Below, piece by piece: positions 15,614 through 25,500 of a stretch of 34,330 bases of DNA. The notes under the pieces are model-generated. The model was not told where the DNA came from. It saw only the letters and a program-made list of their open reading frames with translations, and made no database searches. Source of the DNA: Negativicutes bacterium (lineage in GTDB: Bacteria; Bacillota; Negativicutes; Sporomusales; JAOACF01); NCBI GenBank assembly GCA_026417995.1, contig JAOACF010000012.1:1-34330 (forward strand). The letters are read 5' to 3'. The position numbers and the translations under genes are program-made. Within the stretch, counting starts at the first letter, position 1. Each line of letters opens with the position of its first letter.

Positions 15614-17532
15614 CCGGCCACACCTCCGCTCTGCACTCCGGCAGTCGTTACGCCTAACAGGCCGCTAAGCAAAATAATAAATACAACCGAGGCGAAGAAC
15701 ACCAGTGCGTAATGCTGCACCTGCCCGTTTTGCACATACCGGAAGCGCTCTCCCGCAAAAGCGGTAAGCCTGGCCAGCCCGTTGACAATGCCGTCTACGA
15801 TATAGAGATCCACCCAATAGAGTATTTTGCCTGTTCCATCCGCGAACACCCTATTAATCCATTGGAACAGTTCGTCAATGTAATACTTGTTGTACGACAG
15901 GGTGTACAGGAATCCGGCCTTCGCCGCCAGATCCTTGGCCGCAACCTTTTTGGCGCCGTAGATGGTCCAGGCCAGAGCGATGCCCAGTAAGGCCAGCAGC
16001 ACCGAAATGCCGGCGACATCGGCATGAAATTCAGGGTGATGGTAGGCCCCATACCGTACCCAGTAGCCGAAGCCCTTCGCAACAAAAGGCGCTCCAACAA
16101 GCCCGCCGACTACTGACAACACAGCGAGAACACCCATTGGCACCAGCATGGATACCGGCGATTCGTGCGGGTGATTCTCGGGGTTTTCCTTGCCGAAGAA
16201 AGCGGTAAACACCATGCGGAACATGTAGAAGGCCGTCATAAACGCGGTTACCGACGCCAAATAATACAGGCCGGTAAAGCCGTGCAGCTTGGTCATAACC
16301 AAAATTTCATCCTTCGACCAAAAACCGGCAAACGGGGGTATCCCGGCGATGGCAATGGCGCCAATCACCATGAAGGCCGCCGTCCACGGCATTTTGCGGT
16401 AAAGGCCGCCCATCTCGAAAATGTCCGCCTTGCCGTGCAGCGCGTGCAGCGCCGAGCCGGCTGCCAGGAACATCAGCGCTTTAAAGTAGGCGTGGGTCAT
16501 GAGATGAAACATTGATGCCGTCAGACTTCCTACCCCTAAGGCCATAATCATATAGCCAAGCTGGGATATTGTCGAGTAGGCAAGAATGCGCTTCATTTCA
16601 CGCTGCGTAAGGGCAATCGAGGCCGCGAAGAAAGCGGTGAAGCCGCCCAGGTAAGCGACGAAATGCTGCGCTTCCGGCGCGACGCTGAACATCGTGAAGG
16701 CCCGGGCCACCAAGTACACCCCGGCTACGACCATGGTAGCCGCATGAATGAGCGCAGAAACCGGCGAAGGGCCTTCCATAGCGTCAGGCAGCCACACATG
16801 GAGCGGGAACTGTCCCGATTTGCCAATAGGTCCGATAAATACCAAGAAACCAATCGTGGTCAGCAGCACCGGCGCTTCTTTGGCAAAAGCGGGAAGCTTG
16901 CCGCTGAGCTCGACAAAGTCCATAGTTCCCAGGAAAGTCTGGATTAGGACAATGCCGACCAATAAGCCAAAATCGCCCACGCGGGTTGTCATAAACGCCT
17001 TTTTTGCCGCTTCCCGTGCGGAAACCTTGTAATAATAGTAGCCAATCAACAAGTAAGAGCACAGTCCGACTAACTCCCAGAAGACAAACAGTTGCAGGAA
17101 GTTGGTGGCAATTACCAGGCCCAGCATTGAAGCGGCAAACAGGGACAGATATGCGAAAAATCGCGTAAACCCTTCATCGCCGTGCATATAGCCGGTAGAA
17201 TAAATCATAACGAGCGTACTGATGAGCGTAACGACAAACAACATCATAGCGCTCGTGCCATCAATCAGACATCCCATCTCCACGCTAAGTCCGGCCATGG
17301 AAAACCAGCGCGCGGAATAAACCAGCGGCTTTTCCACAAGTTCCGGCCGGCTAAACACCGCCCCGGCAACACCCAGGGCCAGCAGGAAGGATATGCCTGT
17401 CAGGCTGATAGCGGTAGCCGCAGCGGCTTTTTCATGTCTCCTAAGACCGAAGACAATCAAAACAAAAGCCAGGAAAGGCAGCGCCGGAATCAGCCATGCG
17501 TGATAAAGAGCGAAATTTACGAAATCAGTCAT
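15610..17532 (-). CDS. nuoL: NuoL, distal antiporter-like subunit of complex I
   Basis: NuoL is the distal proton channel and carries the long lateral helix that braces the membrane arm. It has 640 residues, near the usual 610-650. Glu153 (FVFWELVGLCSYL), Lys238 (GPIGKSGQFPLHVW) and His263 (LIHAATMVVAG) mark the conserved ion path. The C-terminal 100 or so residues contain the amphipathic lateral helix and a last anchor helix. It lies 25 bp after nuoK with only a weak ribosome site, and overlaps nuoM by 4 bp. Confidence 0.96.
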   Translation of the reverse strand: MTDFVNFALYHAWLIPALPFLAFVLIVFGLRRHEKAAAATAISLTGISFLLALGVAGAVFSRPELVEKPLVYSARWFSMAGLSVEMGCLIDGTSAMMLFVVTLISTLVMIYSTGYMHGDEGFTRFFAYLSLFAASMLGLVIATNFLQLFVFWELVGLCSYLLIGYYYYKVSAREAAKKAFMTTRVGDFGLLVGIVLIQTFLGTMDFVELSGKLPAFAKEAPVLLTTIGFLVFIGPIGKSGQFPLHVWLPDAMEGPSPVSALIHAATMVVAGVYLVARAFTMFSVAPEAQHFVAYLGGFTAFFAASIALTQREMKRILAYSTISQLGYMIMALGVGSLTASMFHLMTHAYFKALMFLAAGSALHALHGKADIFEMGGLYRKMPWTAAFMVIGAIAIAGIPPFAGFWSKDEILVMTKLHGFTGLYYLASVTAFMTAFYMFRMVFTAFFGKENPENHPHESPVSMLVPMGVLAVLSVVGGLVGAPFVAKGFGYWVRYGAYHHPEFHADVAGISVLLALLGIALAWTIYGAKKVAAKDLAAKAGFLYTLSYNKYYIDELFQWINRVFADGTGKILYWVDLYIVDGIVNGLARLTAFAGERFRYVQNGQVQHYALVFFASVVFIILLSGLLGVTTAGVQSGGVAG

Positions 17533-17557
17533 GGTCTAATTACACCTACCTCTCCCA

Positions 17558-17869
17558 CTACCACTTTAATAAGTTGAGATCATCGACATGAATTGAATCG
17601 CGGAGGCGATATATTGAGATAACCAGCGCCAGCCCGACTGCTACCTCGGCTGCCGCTACCACAATCACAAAAACAGCAAACAGTTGACCGACAAAATCTG
17701 CGGGAGCCACAAACCGGTTAAAGGCTACCAGGTTGATATTTACGGAGTTGAGCATCAGCTCAATACCCATGAGAACGGCTACCGCATTACGCTTGGTCAG
17801 CACCCCGTACAGGCCAATGCAGAACAGCATGGCGCCTACGGCTAAATAATGCTCCAGTCCGATAGTCAC
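17558..17869 (-). CDS. nuoK: NuoK, complex I membrane subunit
   Basis: NuoK is a small three-helix subunit (103 residues) next to NuoJ and NuoN, homologous to MrpC. The two membrane glutamates needed for coupling are Glu37 in [12 protein letters not shown] and Glu75 in [11 protein letters not shown]. It overlaps nuoJ by 4 bp. Confidence 0.96.
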   Translation of the reverse strand: MTIGLEHYLAVGAMLFCIGLYGVLTKRNAVAVLMGIELMLNSVNINLVAFNRFVAPADFVGQLFAVFVIVVAAAEVAVGLALVISIYRLRDSIHVDDLNLLKW

Positions 17870-18378
17870 TTGGCCTCTCCTCCTCTCGCCAGGATGATCG
17901 CGCCAATCATCGCCGCCAGCAGCAGGATAGCAGCGAATTCAAACGGAATAAGAAAATCCCCGAGCATAAGGCGGGCGAGTCCTTCAATCGAAGGTTCTTT
18001 GCTTATCAAGCCTTGCATGGCAAACTTGGATTTAAGGAGGGAAAGCATAATCACTGCGAATAGCGCTCCGGTAATACCCAAACCCCAAATATACGTCTTG
18101 GTATTGACAGGGTTTGATCCAGCCGCACCAGGAGTTCGGGTAAGCATAACACCGAAGGCGATAAGCACCGGGATGGCTCCGCCGTAGATCAAAACCTGCA
18201 CAGCAGCGAGAAAGTCGGCGTGCAGCAGCACGTAGATGCCTGCTACGCTCACAAACGAAATTGCCAGAAAGAGCGCGGCGTGGATGAGGTTGCGCAGCGT
18301 TACCGCCGCTACAGCCGAAAGCAGTACGACCGCCGATACCAAATAAAACATAATCCCATAAACCGCTTCGTTACTCAT
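17866..18378 (-). CDS. nuoJ: NuoJ, complex I membrane subunit
   Basis: NuoJ is a five-helix subunit at the NuoA/NuoK interface that contributes to the central water path. The open frame extends back to 18441. The start is placed at ATG 18378 ([17 protein letters not shown]) because AAGGAGG lies 11 nt upstream and the extension is hydrophilic sequence overlapping nuoI. That gives 170 residues, normal length. The conserved TM3 segment [19 protein letters not shown] is present. It overlaps the end of nuoI by 8 bp and nuoK by 4 bp. Confidence 0.94.
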   Translation of the reverse strand: MSNEAVYGIMFYLVSAVVLLSAVAAVTLRNLIHAALFLAISFVSVAGIYVLLHADFLAAVQVLIYGGAIPVLIAFGVMLTRTPGAAGSNPVNTKTYIWGLGITGALFAVIMLSLLKSKFAMQGLISKEPSIEGLARLMLGDFLIPFEFAAILLLAAMIGAIILARGGEAK

Positions 18379-18802
18379 GCGTTTCGGCCCCTCCTTCCCG
18401 CTCGGCTGCTTTCTTCGCGTTTGCCACGGCGATACAGTCAATGATCAGATGTTTCCGGTCATAACCGGCAAAGTCAAATTTCTTGTCCCACCGGATACAT
18501 TTTTGCGGGCAGTTTTCAATACAGAGGTTGCAATACATGCAGGCGCCGGCGTCATACTCATATTCGCTGAGTTTGCGCTTGCCTGCCTCATCTTTAACAG
18601 TGACCAGCCGGATAGAACCATTGGGACAGTTGAGCGAGCACAAACCGCAGGCAATGCATTTTTCCGGCTCGAGCGCCAGCTTGCCGCCCCGGAACCGTTC
18701 GGTCAGCTTCGGCCGAACTTCCGGGTATCTTTCCGTGGCTTTTTTACGGAAAAACTCCCGGAGCGTAATGCCGAGACCGGTAAGTAAACCTTTGCCGTAC
18801 AT
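18371..18802 (-). CDS. nuoI: NuoI, 2x[4Fe-4S] ferredoxin-like subunit of complex I
   Basis: NuoI carries clusters N6a and N6b that pass electrons to NuoB. Two C-x2-C-x2-C-x3-C motifs are complete: Cys49/52/55/59 and Cys88/91/94/98. At 143 residues it is close to usual length. With no NuoEFG genes beside it, NuoI would be the exposed electron entry point of the complex, as proposed for ferredoxin-using 11-subunit complexes (inference here). It lies 3 bp after nuoH. Confidence 0.96.
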   Translation of the reverse strand: MYGKGLLTGLGITLREFFRKKATERYPEVRPKLTERFRGGKLALEPEKCIACGLCSLNCPNGSIRLVTVKDEAGKRKLSEYEYDAGACMYCNLCIENCPQKCIRWDKKFDFAGYDRKHLIIDCIAVANAKKAAEREGGAETHE

Positions 18803-18805
18803 TAC

Positions 18806-19852
18806 TTATCCCCCCATCGCCCGGTAGGCAAAAATGCCGATACCTGTAATCAGAATGTTGGCCAGCGATACCGGAATCAAATATTTCCAGCACAGCGCCA
18901 TCAGTTGATCCACTCTAAGACGGGGGAATGTCCACCGTACCCACATAAAGACAAAAATCATAACATATGTCTTGCCTAGGAACCAAACCCAGCCCGGCAA
19001 AAAAGACGGCCCGTGCCATCCCCCGAGGAAGAGCGTGGAAGCAATCGCCGAAACAGCAAACAGGCTGGCGTATTCCGCAAGGAAAAACATCGCCCAGCGC
19101 ATGCCGGAGTATTCAGTAAAGGGACCGGCGATAATCTCGGACTCGCCTTCCACCAGATCGAAGGGCATACGGTTGGTTTCAGCCGCTGCCGCGATTAAGT
19201 AAATAACAAAGGCTACAGGCTGCAGCAAAATAAACCATATCCCGGACTGCTTCTCAACAATTACCGATGTCTGTAGCGAACCGGTCAGCATGACTACACC
19301 CAGGATAGAAAACACCAGTGGTATCTCGTAGCTGACCATCTGAGCCACAGCGCGCATGCCGCCGATAACCGAGTACTTGTTATTTGAGCCCCATCCGGCC
19401 ATCAGAAAGGCAATTGTAGCCACAGATGATACCGCAACGAAGTAAAAAATACCAATATTGAGGTCAACCGGGACCAGGTTCTTTCCAAACGGCAGCACTG
19501 CGTATACCATCACCGGCGGCACAAACAGCACAACGGGAGCCATAGCCCACACCCACTTGTCAACGCCTTGGGGCCGGTAATCTTCTTTGGTTAACAACTT
19601 AATAACATCGGCTACCGTCTGAAACATGCCGTACGGCCCCAGCCGATGCGGACCAAGCCGCGACTGCATAAATCCCGCCACTTTACGCTCCGCCAGGATT
19701 AAAATAACGGCATTGGTAAAGATAAGGGCTACGCAGGCGATAAGCGCCACAAAATACATAGCGACATCAACCGCGTCAGGGCCGGGCAGCACGCCTGCGA
19801 ACAGTTCCCGCAGACTTGCGCCGATGCGCAATAAAATATCGTCATTAGGCAT
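18806..19852 (-). CDS. nuoH: NuoH, quinone-chamber membrane subunit of complex I
   Basis: NuoH joins the peripheral and membrane arms and forms most of the quinone channel. It has 348 residues and about eight helices. The conserved cytoplasmic loops are clear: [21 protein letters not shown] near residues 53-73, [15 protein letters not shown] near 90-104 and the acidic loop [17 protein letters not shown]. The ATG at 19852 follows a GGGGGG-type ribosome site, 15 bp after nuoD. Confidence 0.96.
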   Translation of the reverse strand: MPNDDILLRIGASLRELFAGVLPGPDAVDVAMYFVALIACVALIFTNAVILILAERKVAGFMQSRLGPHRLGPYGMFQTVADVIKLLTKEDYRPQGVDKWVWAMAPVVLFVPPVMVYAVLPFGKNLVPVDLNIGIFYFVAVSSVATIAFLMAGWGSNNKYSVIGGMRAVAQMVSYEIPLVFSILGVVMLTGSLQTSVIVEKQSGIWFILLQPVAFVIYLIAAAAETNRMPFDLVEGESEIIAGPFTEYSGMRWAMFFLAEYASLFAVSAIASTLFLGGWHGPSFLPGWVWFLGKTYVMIFVFMWVRWTFPRLRVDQLMALCWKYLIPVSLANILITGIGIFAYRAMGG

Positions 19853-19867
19853 AATGCATTTCCCCCC

Positions 19868-20962
19868 TTAACAGTCTACTTCGCCCAATACGGGATCGAG
19901 CGTTCCCAGGATAGGAACCACGTCCGCTAGCAGATAGCCCCGGCACAGCTCATCCAGCAGCTGCAGGTTAACGAAAGCCGGACGCCGTACATGCAGCCGG
20001 TAAGGTTTGGGGCTGCCGTCGCTCACCAGATAGTAGCCTAAATCGCCTTTGGAATTCTCCACATGATGATAAATTTCGCCGGGCGGCGGTTTAATCAGTT
20101 TGGGAACCTTGGCCATGACCGGGCCTTCCGGCATCTGATCAAGCGCCTGGCGCACAATTCTGGCCGCCTGTTCCATTTCGCCCAGCCTGACCATCATGCG
20201 GTCCCAACTGTCGCCGACCGTTCCCAGTGGTACGTCAAAATCAAAGCGGTTGTAAATGCCATAAGGTTCGGCTTTGCGCACGTCGTAATTGACACCCGAC
20301 GCGCGAAGTACGCCGCCGCTGGCGCTCATTGCCAGCGCCCGCTCGGCTGACAGTACGGCAATGCCCTTAAGCCGCGCCTGCAGGATTTCGTTGCCGACCA
20401 GCAGGTTGCGGTATGTTTCCATCATGCCGTCAAAATCATCTAAAAACTTGCGGCATGCCTCAACCCAGCCCTCGGGCAAATCCTGAACCACTCCGCCATA
20501 ACGGATATAGTGGAAAGTCATGCGGGCGCCGCACGCCATATCAAACAAATCGAGGATGCGCTCACGGTCGCGAATAGCAAAGACAAACCCGGTCAATGCC
20601 CCGCATTCGCCCACAAGCGAGCCGAGAAAGATCTGATGCGAGGCGATACGGGAAAGTTCGGCCATAATAACACGGATATATTCCGCTCTTTCGGGCACCT
20701 CGACGCCCATAAGCTTTTCAACCGTTTGGCAAAGACCAAGCGCGTTGCCCATGGAATGCAGATAATCCAACCTGTCGGCGTAGGGAAGAACCTGCGGGTA
20801 GGATTTACTTTCGCATATTTTTTCGATGCCCCGGTGCAGATAGCCCACAACCGGCTTAGCCCTGATGACCGTTTCACCGTCCAGTTCGAGAATAACGCGC
20901 AGAACCCCGTGGGTAGAAGGATGCTGCGGCCCCATGTTTAGTTCGTATGTTTGCGTCCGCAT
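19868..20962 (-). CDS. nuoD: NuoD, 49-kDa-type quinone-site subunit of complex I
   Basis: NuoD forms the quinone site with NuoB and descends from the large subunit of [NiFe] hydrogenases. It has 364 residues. GPQHPSTHG carries His18 and RLDYLHSM carries Tyr67; the 49-residue gap equals that between His38 and Tyr87 of Thermus Nqo4, the two quinone-headgroup ligands. The NiFe-ligating cysteines of hydrogenases are absent, which supports complex I rather than an energy-converting hydrogenase. It is separate from NuoC, not fused. The ribosome site is GAGGTG. Confidence 0.96.
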   Translation of the reverse strand: MRTQTYELNMGPQHPSTHGVLRVILELDGETVIRAKPVVGYLHRGIEKICESKSYPQVLPYADRLDYLHSMGNALGLCQTVEKLMGVEVPERAEYIRVIMAELSRIASHQIFLGSLVGECGALTGFVFAIRDRERILDLFDMACGARMTFHYIRYGGVVQDLPEGWVEACRKFLDDFDGMMETYRNLLVGNEILQARLKGIAVLSAERALAMSASGGVLRASGVNYDVRKAEPYGIYNRFDFDVPLGTVGDSWDRMMVRLGEMEQAARIVRQALDQMPEGPVMAKVPKLIKPPPGEIYHHVENSKGDLGYYLVSDGSPKPYRLHVRRPAFVNLQLLDELCRGYLLADVVPILGTLDPVLGEVDC

Positions 20963-20974
20963 TTCAACACCTCT

Positions 20975-21436
20975 CTATTCCCGCGGCTGCATCCGGAAAT
21001 CCTTGCGCAGCGGATGCCCCGCGAAGTCCTCATCCAGCAGGATGCGCTTGAGCTCTGGATGGCCGGCGAAGGTAACACCCATCAAATCATATGCTTCCCG
21101 TTCCATCCAGTCAGCGCCGGGCCAGAGCGAAACGACAGACGGAACTTCCGGCTTGTCCTTCGGGACCTTAACTTTAACCGTTGCCTTAACGCCACGCGTT
21201 ACTGAGAATAACTGATAAATAATTTCAAAACCCGCCTCGCCGCGGTCAACCGCCGTAATATCCCCTAAATAATTCATGCTTGAGGCGACATCATCACGCA
21301 GCATTTTCATGACCGCAAGCAGACGCTCCGCCGGTACGGTCAACAGACAGGCTCCCTCCCCGTCAAGCTGGCATCCCAGCCCGGCCAGGTCAGATAACTG
21401 ATGCTCGGTAAGTTTGGCAAATAAGTTTTCGCTCAT
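20975..21436 (-). CDS. nuoC: NuoC, 30-kDa-type subunit of complex I
   Basis: NuoC is a cofactor-free peripheral-arm subunit that packs against NuoD. It has 153 residues. The conserved C-terminal signature is visible: [19 protein letters not shown] followed by [22 protein letters not shown]. It overlaps nuoB by 4 bp and is 12 bp before nuoD. Confidence 0.95.
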   Translation of the reverse strand: MSENLFAKLTEHQLSDLAGLGCQLDGEGACLLTVPAERLLAVMKMLRDDVASSMNYLGDITAVDRGEAGFEIIYQLFSVTRGVKATVKVKVPKDKPEVPSVVSLWPGADWMEREAYDLMGVTFAGHPELKRILLDEDFAGHPLRKDFRMQPRE

Positions 21437-21948
21437 TCTTTCTTCCTCGCAATATCGGGATTTTGAATTTTTGCCTTTAGCTGCAACAGTCCGTCAATGA
21501 GCGCGTCCGGACGCGGCGGGCAGCCAGGCACATATACATCGACAGGCAGTATCTTATCGACGCCAGGGACGACGGAGTACGAATCCTTAAAGGGGCCACC
21601 GGTACAGGCGCATCCGCCCATCGCGATAACCCACTTCGGCTCAGGCATTTGTTCGTATAAGCGCTTCATTGCGGGCGCCATTTTCCAGGTAAGCGTGCCG
21701 GCGACAATAATAATATCCGCCTGACGGGGCGAGGGACGAAACACCTCGTAGCCAAAGCGGGCCAGATCAAAGCGGCTCGCGCCCGCAGCCATCATTTCAA
21801 TGGCGCAGCAGGCCAGACCTGACGACAGCGGCCACAGCGAGTTGGAGCGAGCCCAGCGTACTATGGCGTCAAAGCTGGTAACAATGATGTTATTTTTCAG
21901 AAACTCCTTGATCTTCGATTCATTCAGCGTGTCATTTTTCATTTCCAT
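21433..21948 (-). CDS. nuoB: NuoB, N2 iron-sulfur subunit of complex I
   Basis: NuoB binds the terminal [4Fe-4S] cluster N2 that reduces the quinone. The four ligand cysteines are present: tandem Cys47-Cys48 in GLACCAIEM, Cys113 in [11 protein letters not shown] and Cys143 in VPGCPPRP. It has 171 residues and no transmembrane helix. It overlaps nuoA by 10 bp and nuoC by 4 bp. Confidence 0.96.
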   Translation of the reverse strand: MEMKNDTLNESKIKEFLKNNIIVTSFDAIVRWARSNSLWPLSSGLACCAIEMMAAGASRFDLARFGYEVFRPSPRQADIIIVAGTLTWKMAPAMKRLYEQMPEPKWVIAMGGCACTGGPFKDSYSVVPGVDKILPVDVYVPGCPPRPDALIDGLLQLKAKIQNPDIARKKE

Positions 21949-22295
21949 CTAAATACCTGCTCCTTCCACGCATACCAGTATCCTATCAGCAGGATGGCAA
22001 TAAAGATCAGCATCTCGACAAACGCGAACAGTCCCAATTGCCCAAACTTGACGGCCCACGGATACAGGAAAACCGTTTCAACATCAAAAACGACAAAGAT
22101 CAGAGCATACAGAAAATAGCCGCTCTTAAACTGCACCCAGGTTTCGCCGCGGGTATCCATACCACATTCGTAGGCCAGCCCTTTTTCCGGCGTATCTTTT
22201 TTGGTGGAGAGCAAATAGGACACTGCGAAAACCGCTAATGGTATGATTGCTGCCACTCCCGCGAAAAGCAGAACTCCGAAATACTCCTTTAACAC
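21939..22295 (-). CDS. nuoA: NuoA, complex I membrane subunit
   Basis: NuoA is a three-helix subunit (118 residues) at the arm junction. The loop after helix 1 shows the family pattern [40 protein letters not shown], recognisable by its Cys and by the FDVE motif in helix 2. The GTG start at 22295 follows a GGGGGG-type site. It is the first gene of an 11-gene operon, nuoABCDHIJKLMN, with nuoEFG missing. Confidence 0.95.
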   Translation of the reverse strand: MLKEYFGVLLFAGVAAIIPLAVFAVSYLLSTKKDTPEKGLAYECGMDTRGETWVQFKSGYFLYALIFVVFDVETVFLYPWAVKFGQLGLFAFVEMLIFIAILLIGYWYAWKEQVFRWK

Positions 22296-22378
22296 TCGTT
22301 GTTCCCCCCTTTAGCATGCCGATTTAAACGATATACATTAGACAATAGTTCAAAAATGCACATAATGCCCCAAACTTC

Positions 22379-22430
22379 ATTATAAAAAAAGTTGCCGGTT
22401 CTTTTGTGTCAAATTTGTGAACTTTCCGGC
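22379..22430 (-). promoter_or_regulatory. nuo leader: -10-like box and T-tailed hairpin
   Basis: On the minus strand, GCCGG (22426-22430) and GTTC pair with GAAC and CGGC (from 22394), a bulged stem around about 17 nt, followed by T7. This looks like an intrinsic terminator. The T7 runs into a perfect TATAAT (22379-22384). A perfect TTGACA sits in the hairpin loop, but 22 nt from that -10, too far for sigma-A. The 84 nt from the -10 to nuoA contain no other convincing promoter. It may be a second purL terminator abutting the nuo promoter, or a control element. Confidence 0.4.
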
Positions 22431-22505
22431 ACACGCTATATTTAGGCATTTATTACGTCAAATCCTGCACAAAACAAGCTTTTGGGCAGCCGTGATTAAA
22501 ATTTA

Positions 22506-22530
22506 CCCCCGCACCGTCGCGGTGCGGGGG
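22506..22530 (-). terminator. purL terminator hairpin
   Basis: A perfect 11-bp GC-rich stem (22506-22516 with 22520-22530) has a 3-nt loop and lies 10 nt after the purL stop. On the minus strand it is followed by TAAATTTTAAT. The T-tract is broken, so some read-through toward nuoA is possible; a second T-tailed hairpin lies further on (22394-22430). Confidence 0.82.
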
Positions 22531-22540
22531 TTGTCGTCAG

Positions 22541-25500
22541 CTATTGAAAATATTTTACGCCGGCTTCAAAAATTCGCTGGTCTTTTTCCCCGGGGACATT
22601 TATCCCCACATTGGCGCCTATTCTCTCCGAATGGGCCATTTTGCCGAGTATTCGTCCGTCCGGGCTGGTAATCGCTTCAATAGCCTCCAAAGAGCCGTTC
22701 GGGTTGAAACGGATATCGTAACTGGGATTTCCGTCAAAATCCACATACTGCGCGGCAACCTGCCCGTTTCGAAACAGCTGCCCAAGCTGTGCGGCCGTGG
22801 CGACAAAGCGCCCCTCGCCGTGGGAAACAGGTACAGTGTGTACATCGCCTACCTGGGTCAGGCTAAGCCACGGCGACAGATTGGAAACGATCTTGGTGCG
22901 AACCATCGTCGAAACATGGCGGCCAATAACATTGTACGTAAGCGTCGGACTGTTGTCATCAAGATCGCGAATTTCGCCGTAAGGCAAAAGCCCAAGCTTG
23001 ATAAGCGCCTGAAAACCGTTGCAAATGCCGAGCATCAGGCCATCCTGGCACGCCAGAAAAGCGGCTATTGCTTCCTTTATGCGCGGGTTGCGGAACACAG
23101 CGGCAATAAACTTGCCTGATCCGTCCGGTTCGTCGCCTGCGCTGAATCCCCCGGGAAGCATAATGATTTGTGAATTTTTGATTTTAGCGGCAATTGCCGC
23201 AACCGAAGCTTCAATGGCCGCCGCCGAGTAATTGCGCACTACCACCGTCTCGACAATACCGCCCGCCCTAGCGAAAGCTTTGGCTGAATCGTACTCACAG
23301 TTGGTTCCGGGGAAAACCGGGATAAAGACGCGCGGCTTGGCAAAAGGCACAGCGCGTTTAGTATTGGTTCCACCCGTGTACGTCATGCTGCATGGCTTGC
23401 CATCCGCTTGTTTTGCCCGGGTGGGAAATACCTTCTCCAGCGGTTTTTCCCAGGCAGCAACCGCTTCTTCCAGCGTAATCGTCGTACCGTTTATAAGAAT
23501 ATGCGCTTCTTGGACCGTTGTCCCCAATACCTGATACACCGTGCCGGCAAGTTCACGTTCGACGTCGGCGCCAGCAGGCATTTCCAGAATGAATGCGCCG
23601 GGCTGCGGGGCGAATAATTCCGCTTCCGTCATTGGCCGCGAGAAGGCCATGCCTATCCGGTTGCCGAAGGCCATGCGGCTTACTGCCAGGGCAATACCGC
23701 CTGATCTAACGGTACTGCTGGCAAACACCAGCTTACGGTCTATCAGGCCGGCGACAGTATCAAAAGTCTTGTTCAGCGCCGCAAAATCCGGCATGCCGCT
23801 GCCATCACGCTCTACCGGCAGATATACCACCTGACTGCCAGGCTGTTTAAACTCCGGCGAAACAATGCGGCGGGAATCGGTTACCGCTACGGCAAAAGCT
23901 ACCAGTGTCGGCGGCACATGCATGTCCTTATAAGTACCGGACATGCTGTCTTTGCCGCCAATAGCCGGGGTGCCAAGCGCAGTCTGGGCATAGTAGGCGC
24001 CGAGCAGCGCGCTGAATGGCTTGCCCCATCTATTTTTGTCCTTGCCGAGCTTTTCAAAGTATTCCTGCAACGTCAGGCGCACTTTTTGACGGCTGCCCCC
24101 CAGTGCCACAACCTTCGCAACCGCTTCCACCACCGCATACAGCGCGCCGTGGAAGGGGCTCCACTTGGCCAGTTGCGGATTATACCCATAGGTCATGATC
24201 GTAGCCGTATTGGTTTCGCCTTCAAGCACCGGCAGTTTTGCTACCATGCCTTCCGCCGGCGTCTGCTGGTAGCGGCCGCCAAACGGCAGCAACACCGTAC
24301 CGGCGCCGATGGTACTGTCAAATCGTTCTACCAGCCCTTTCTGACTGCAGTGGTTGAGTTCCTCCAGGTTAGCCAGCCAGGCCTGCTTGATGTCCGGCAA
24401 AGCTGCCGCGGCAAGTTTAGGAATACGGTCAAAATATGCACTCGCTTCATCCGGCTTCTTTACCAGAACAGCGGCGAATTGCCGGCAGCCATTGGTATTC
24501 AAAAACTCACGGCTGATGTCAACAATTGGACGGCCGCGCCACTTCATTCTAAGCCTGGCTTCCGCCGTTACTTGAGCGACAATTGTGGCCTCTAGATTTT
24601 CCTCGGCGGCAAGTTCTTGAAAGCGGGGGGCGTCTGCCGCTGCAACGACTACCGCCATCCGTTCCTGCGACTCCGAAAGCGCCAGTTCGGTACCGTCAAG
24701 CCCCTCATATTTTTTCGGAATAGCGTCCAGATTAATTTCAACGCCATCGGCAAGTTCACCGATTGCCACGGATACGCCGCCGGCCCCAAAGTCATTGCAG
24801 CGTTTAATCAGCCTGCTTGCTTCGGCGCGCCGGAACAAGCGCTGAATTTTACGCTCGGTTGGCGGATTGCCCTTCTGCACTTCCGCGCCGCAAGTGGCCA
24901 AGGATTCTTCAGTATGCTCTTTTGACGAGCCGGTCGCGCCGCCGATTCCGTCTCGGCCGGTACGGCCCCCTACTAAAATTACAACATCGCCTGGCTGCGG
25001 GGTTACCCTTACCACATTCCGGCGGGGCGCAGCCGCAATCACCGCGCCAATTTCCATCCGCTTAGCGATAAAATCCTGATCGTAGACTTCGGCGACCTGC
25101 CCGGTCGCCAGCCCGACCTGATTGCCGTATGCGCTGTAGCCGGCAGCCGCCAGCGTTGTAATCGTACGCTGCGGCAGTTTGCCGGGCAGCGTTTCTTCCA
25201 CCCGCGCCCGGGGATCACCGCTGCCGGTGACGCGCATCGCCTGATAGACATAGGACCGCCCGGACAGCGGGTCGCGAATCGCTCCTCCCAGGCAGGTGGC
25301 CGCCCCGCCGAAAGGTTCAATCTCGGTGGGATGGTTGTGTGTCTCGTTTTTAAACATTACCAGCCATTCTTCATTTTTTCCGTTGACATCAACATCAACG
25401 ACAATACTGCATGCGTTGACCTCATCCGATGCATCAAGATCCGCTAGCCTGCCTTCCAGCCGGGCCTGCTTCATGGCAATGGTGGCGATATCCATCAGCG

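Noticed and set aside
19868-20962. NuoD as the large subunit of an energy-converting [NiFe] hydrogenase
   Set aside because: The CxxC pairs that bind NiFe are absent, and the quinone His/Tyr ligands with correct 49-residue spacing are present.
22394-22430. TTTGTG...TTTGTGAA sequence as a Rex or CRP/FNR site upstream of nuoA
   Set aside because: The halves are direct rather than inverted repeats and match only 4 of 6 positions around the AAATTT centre, so it does not meet Rex (TTGTGA-N-TCACAA) or FNR patterns.
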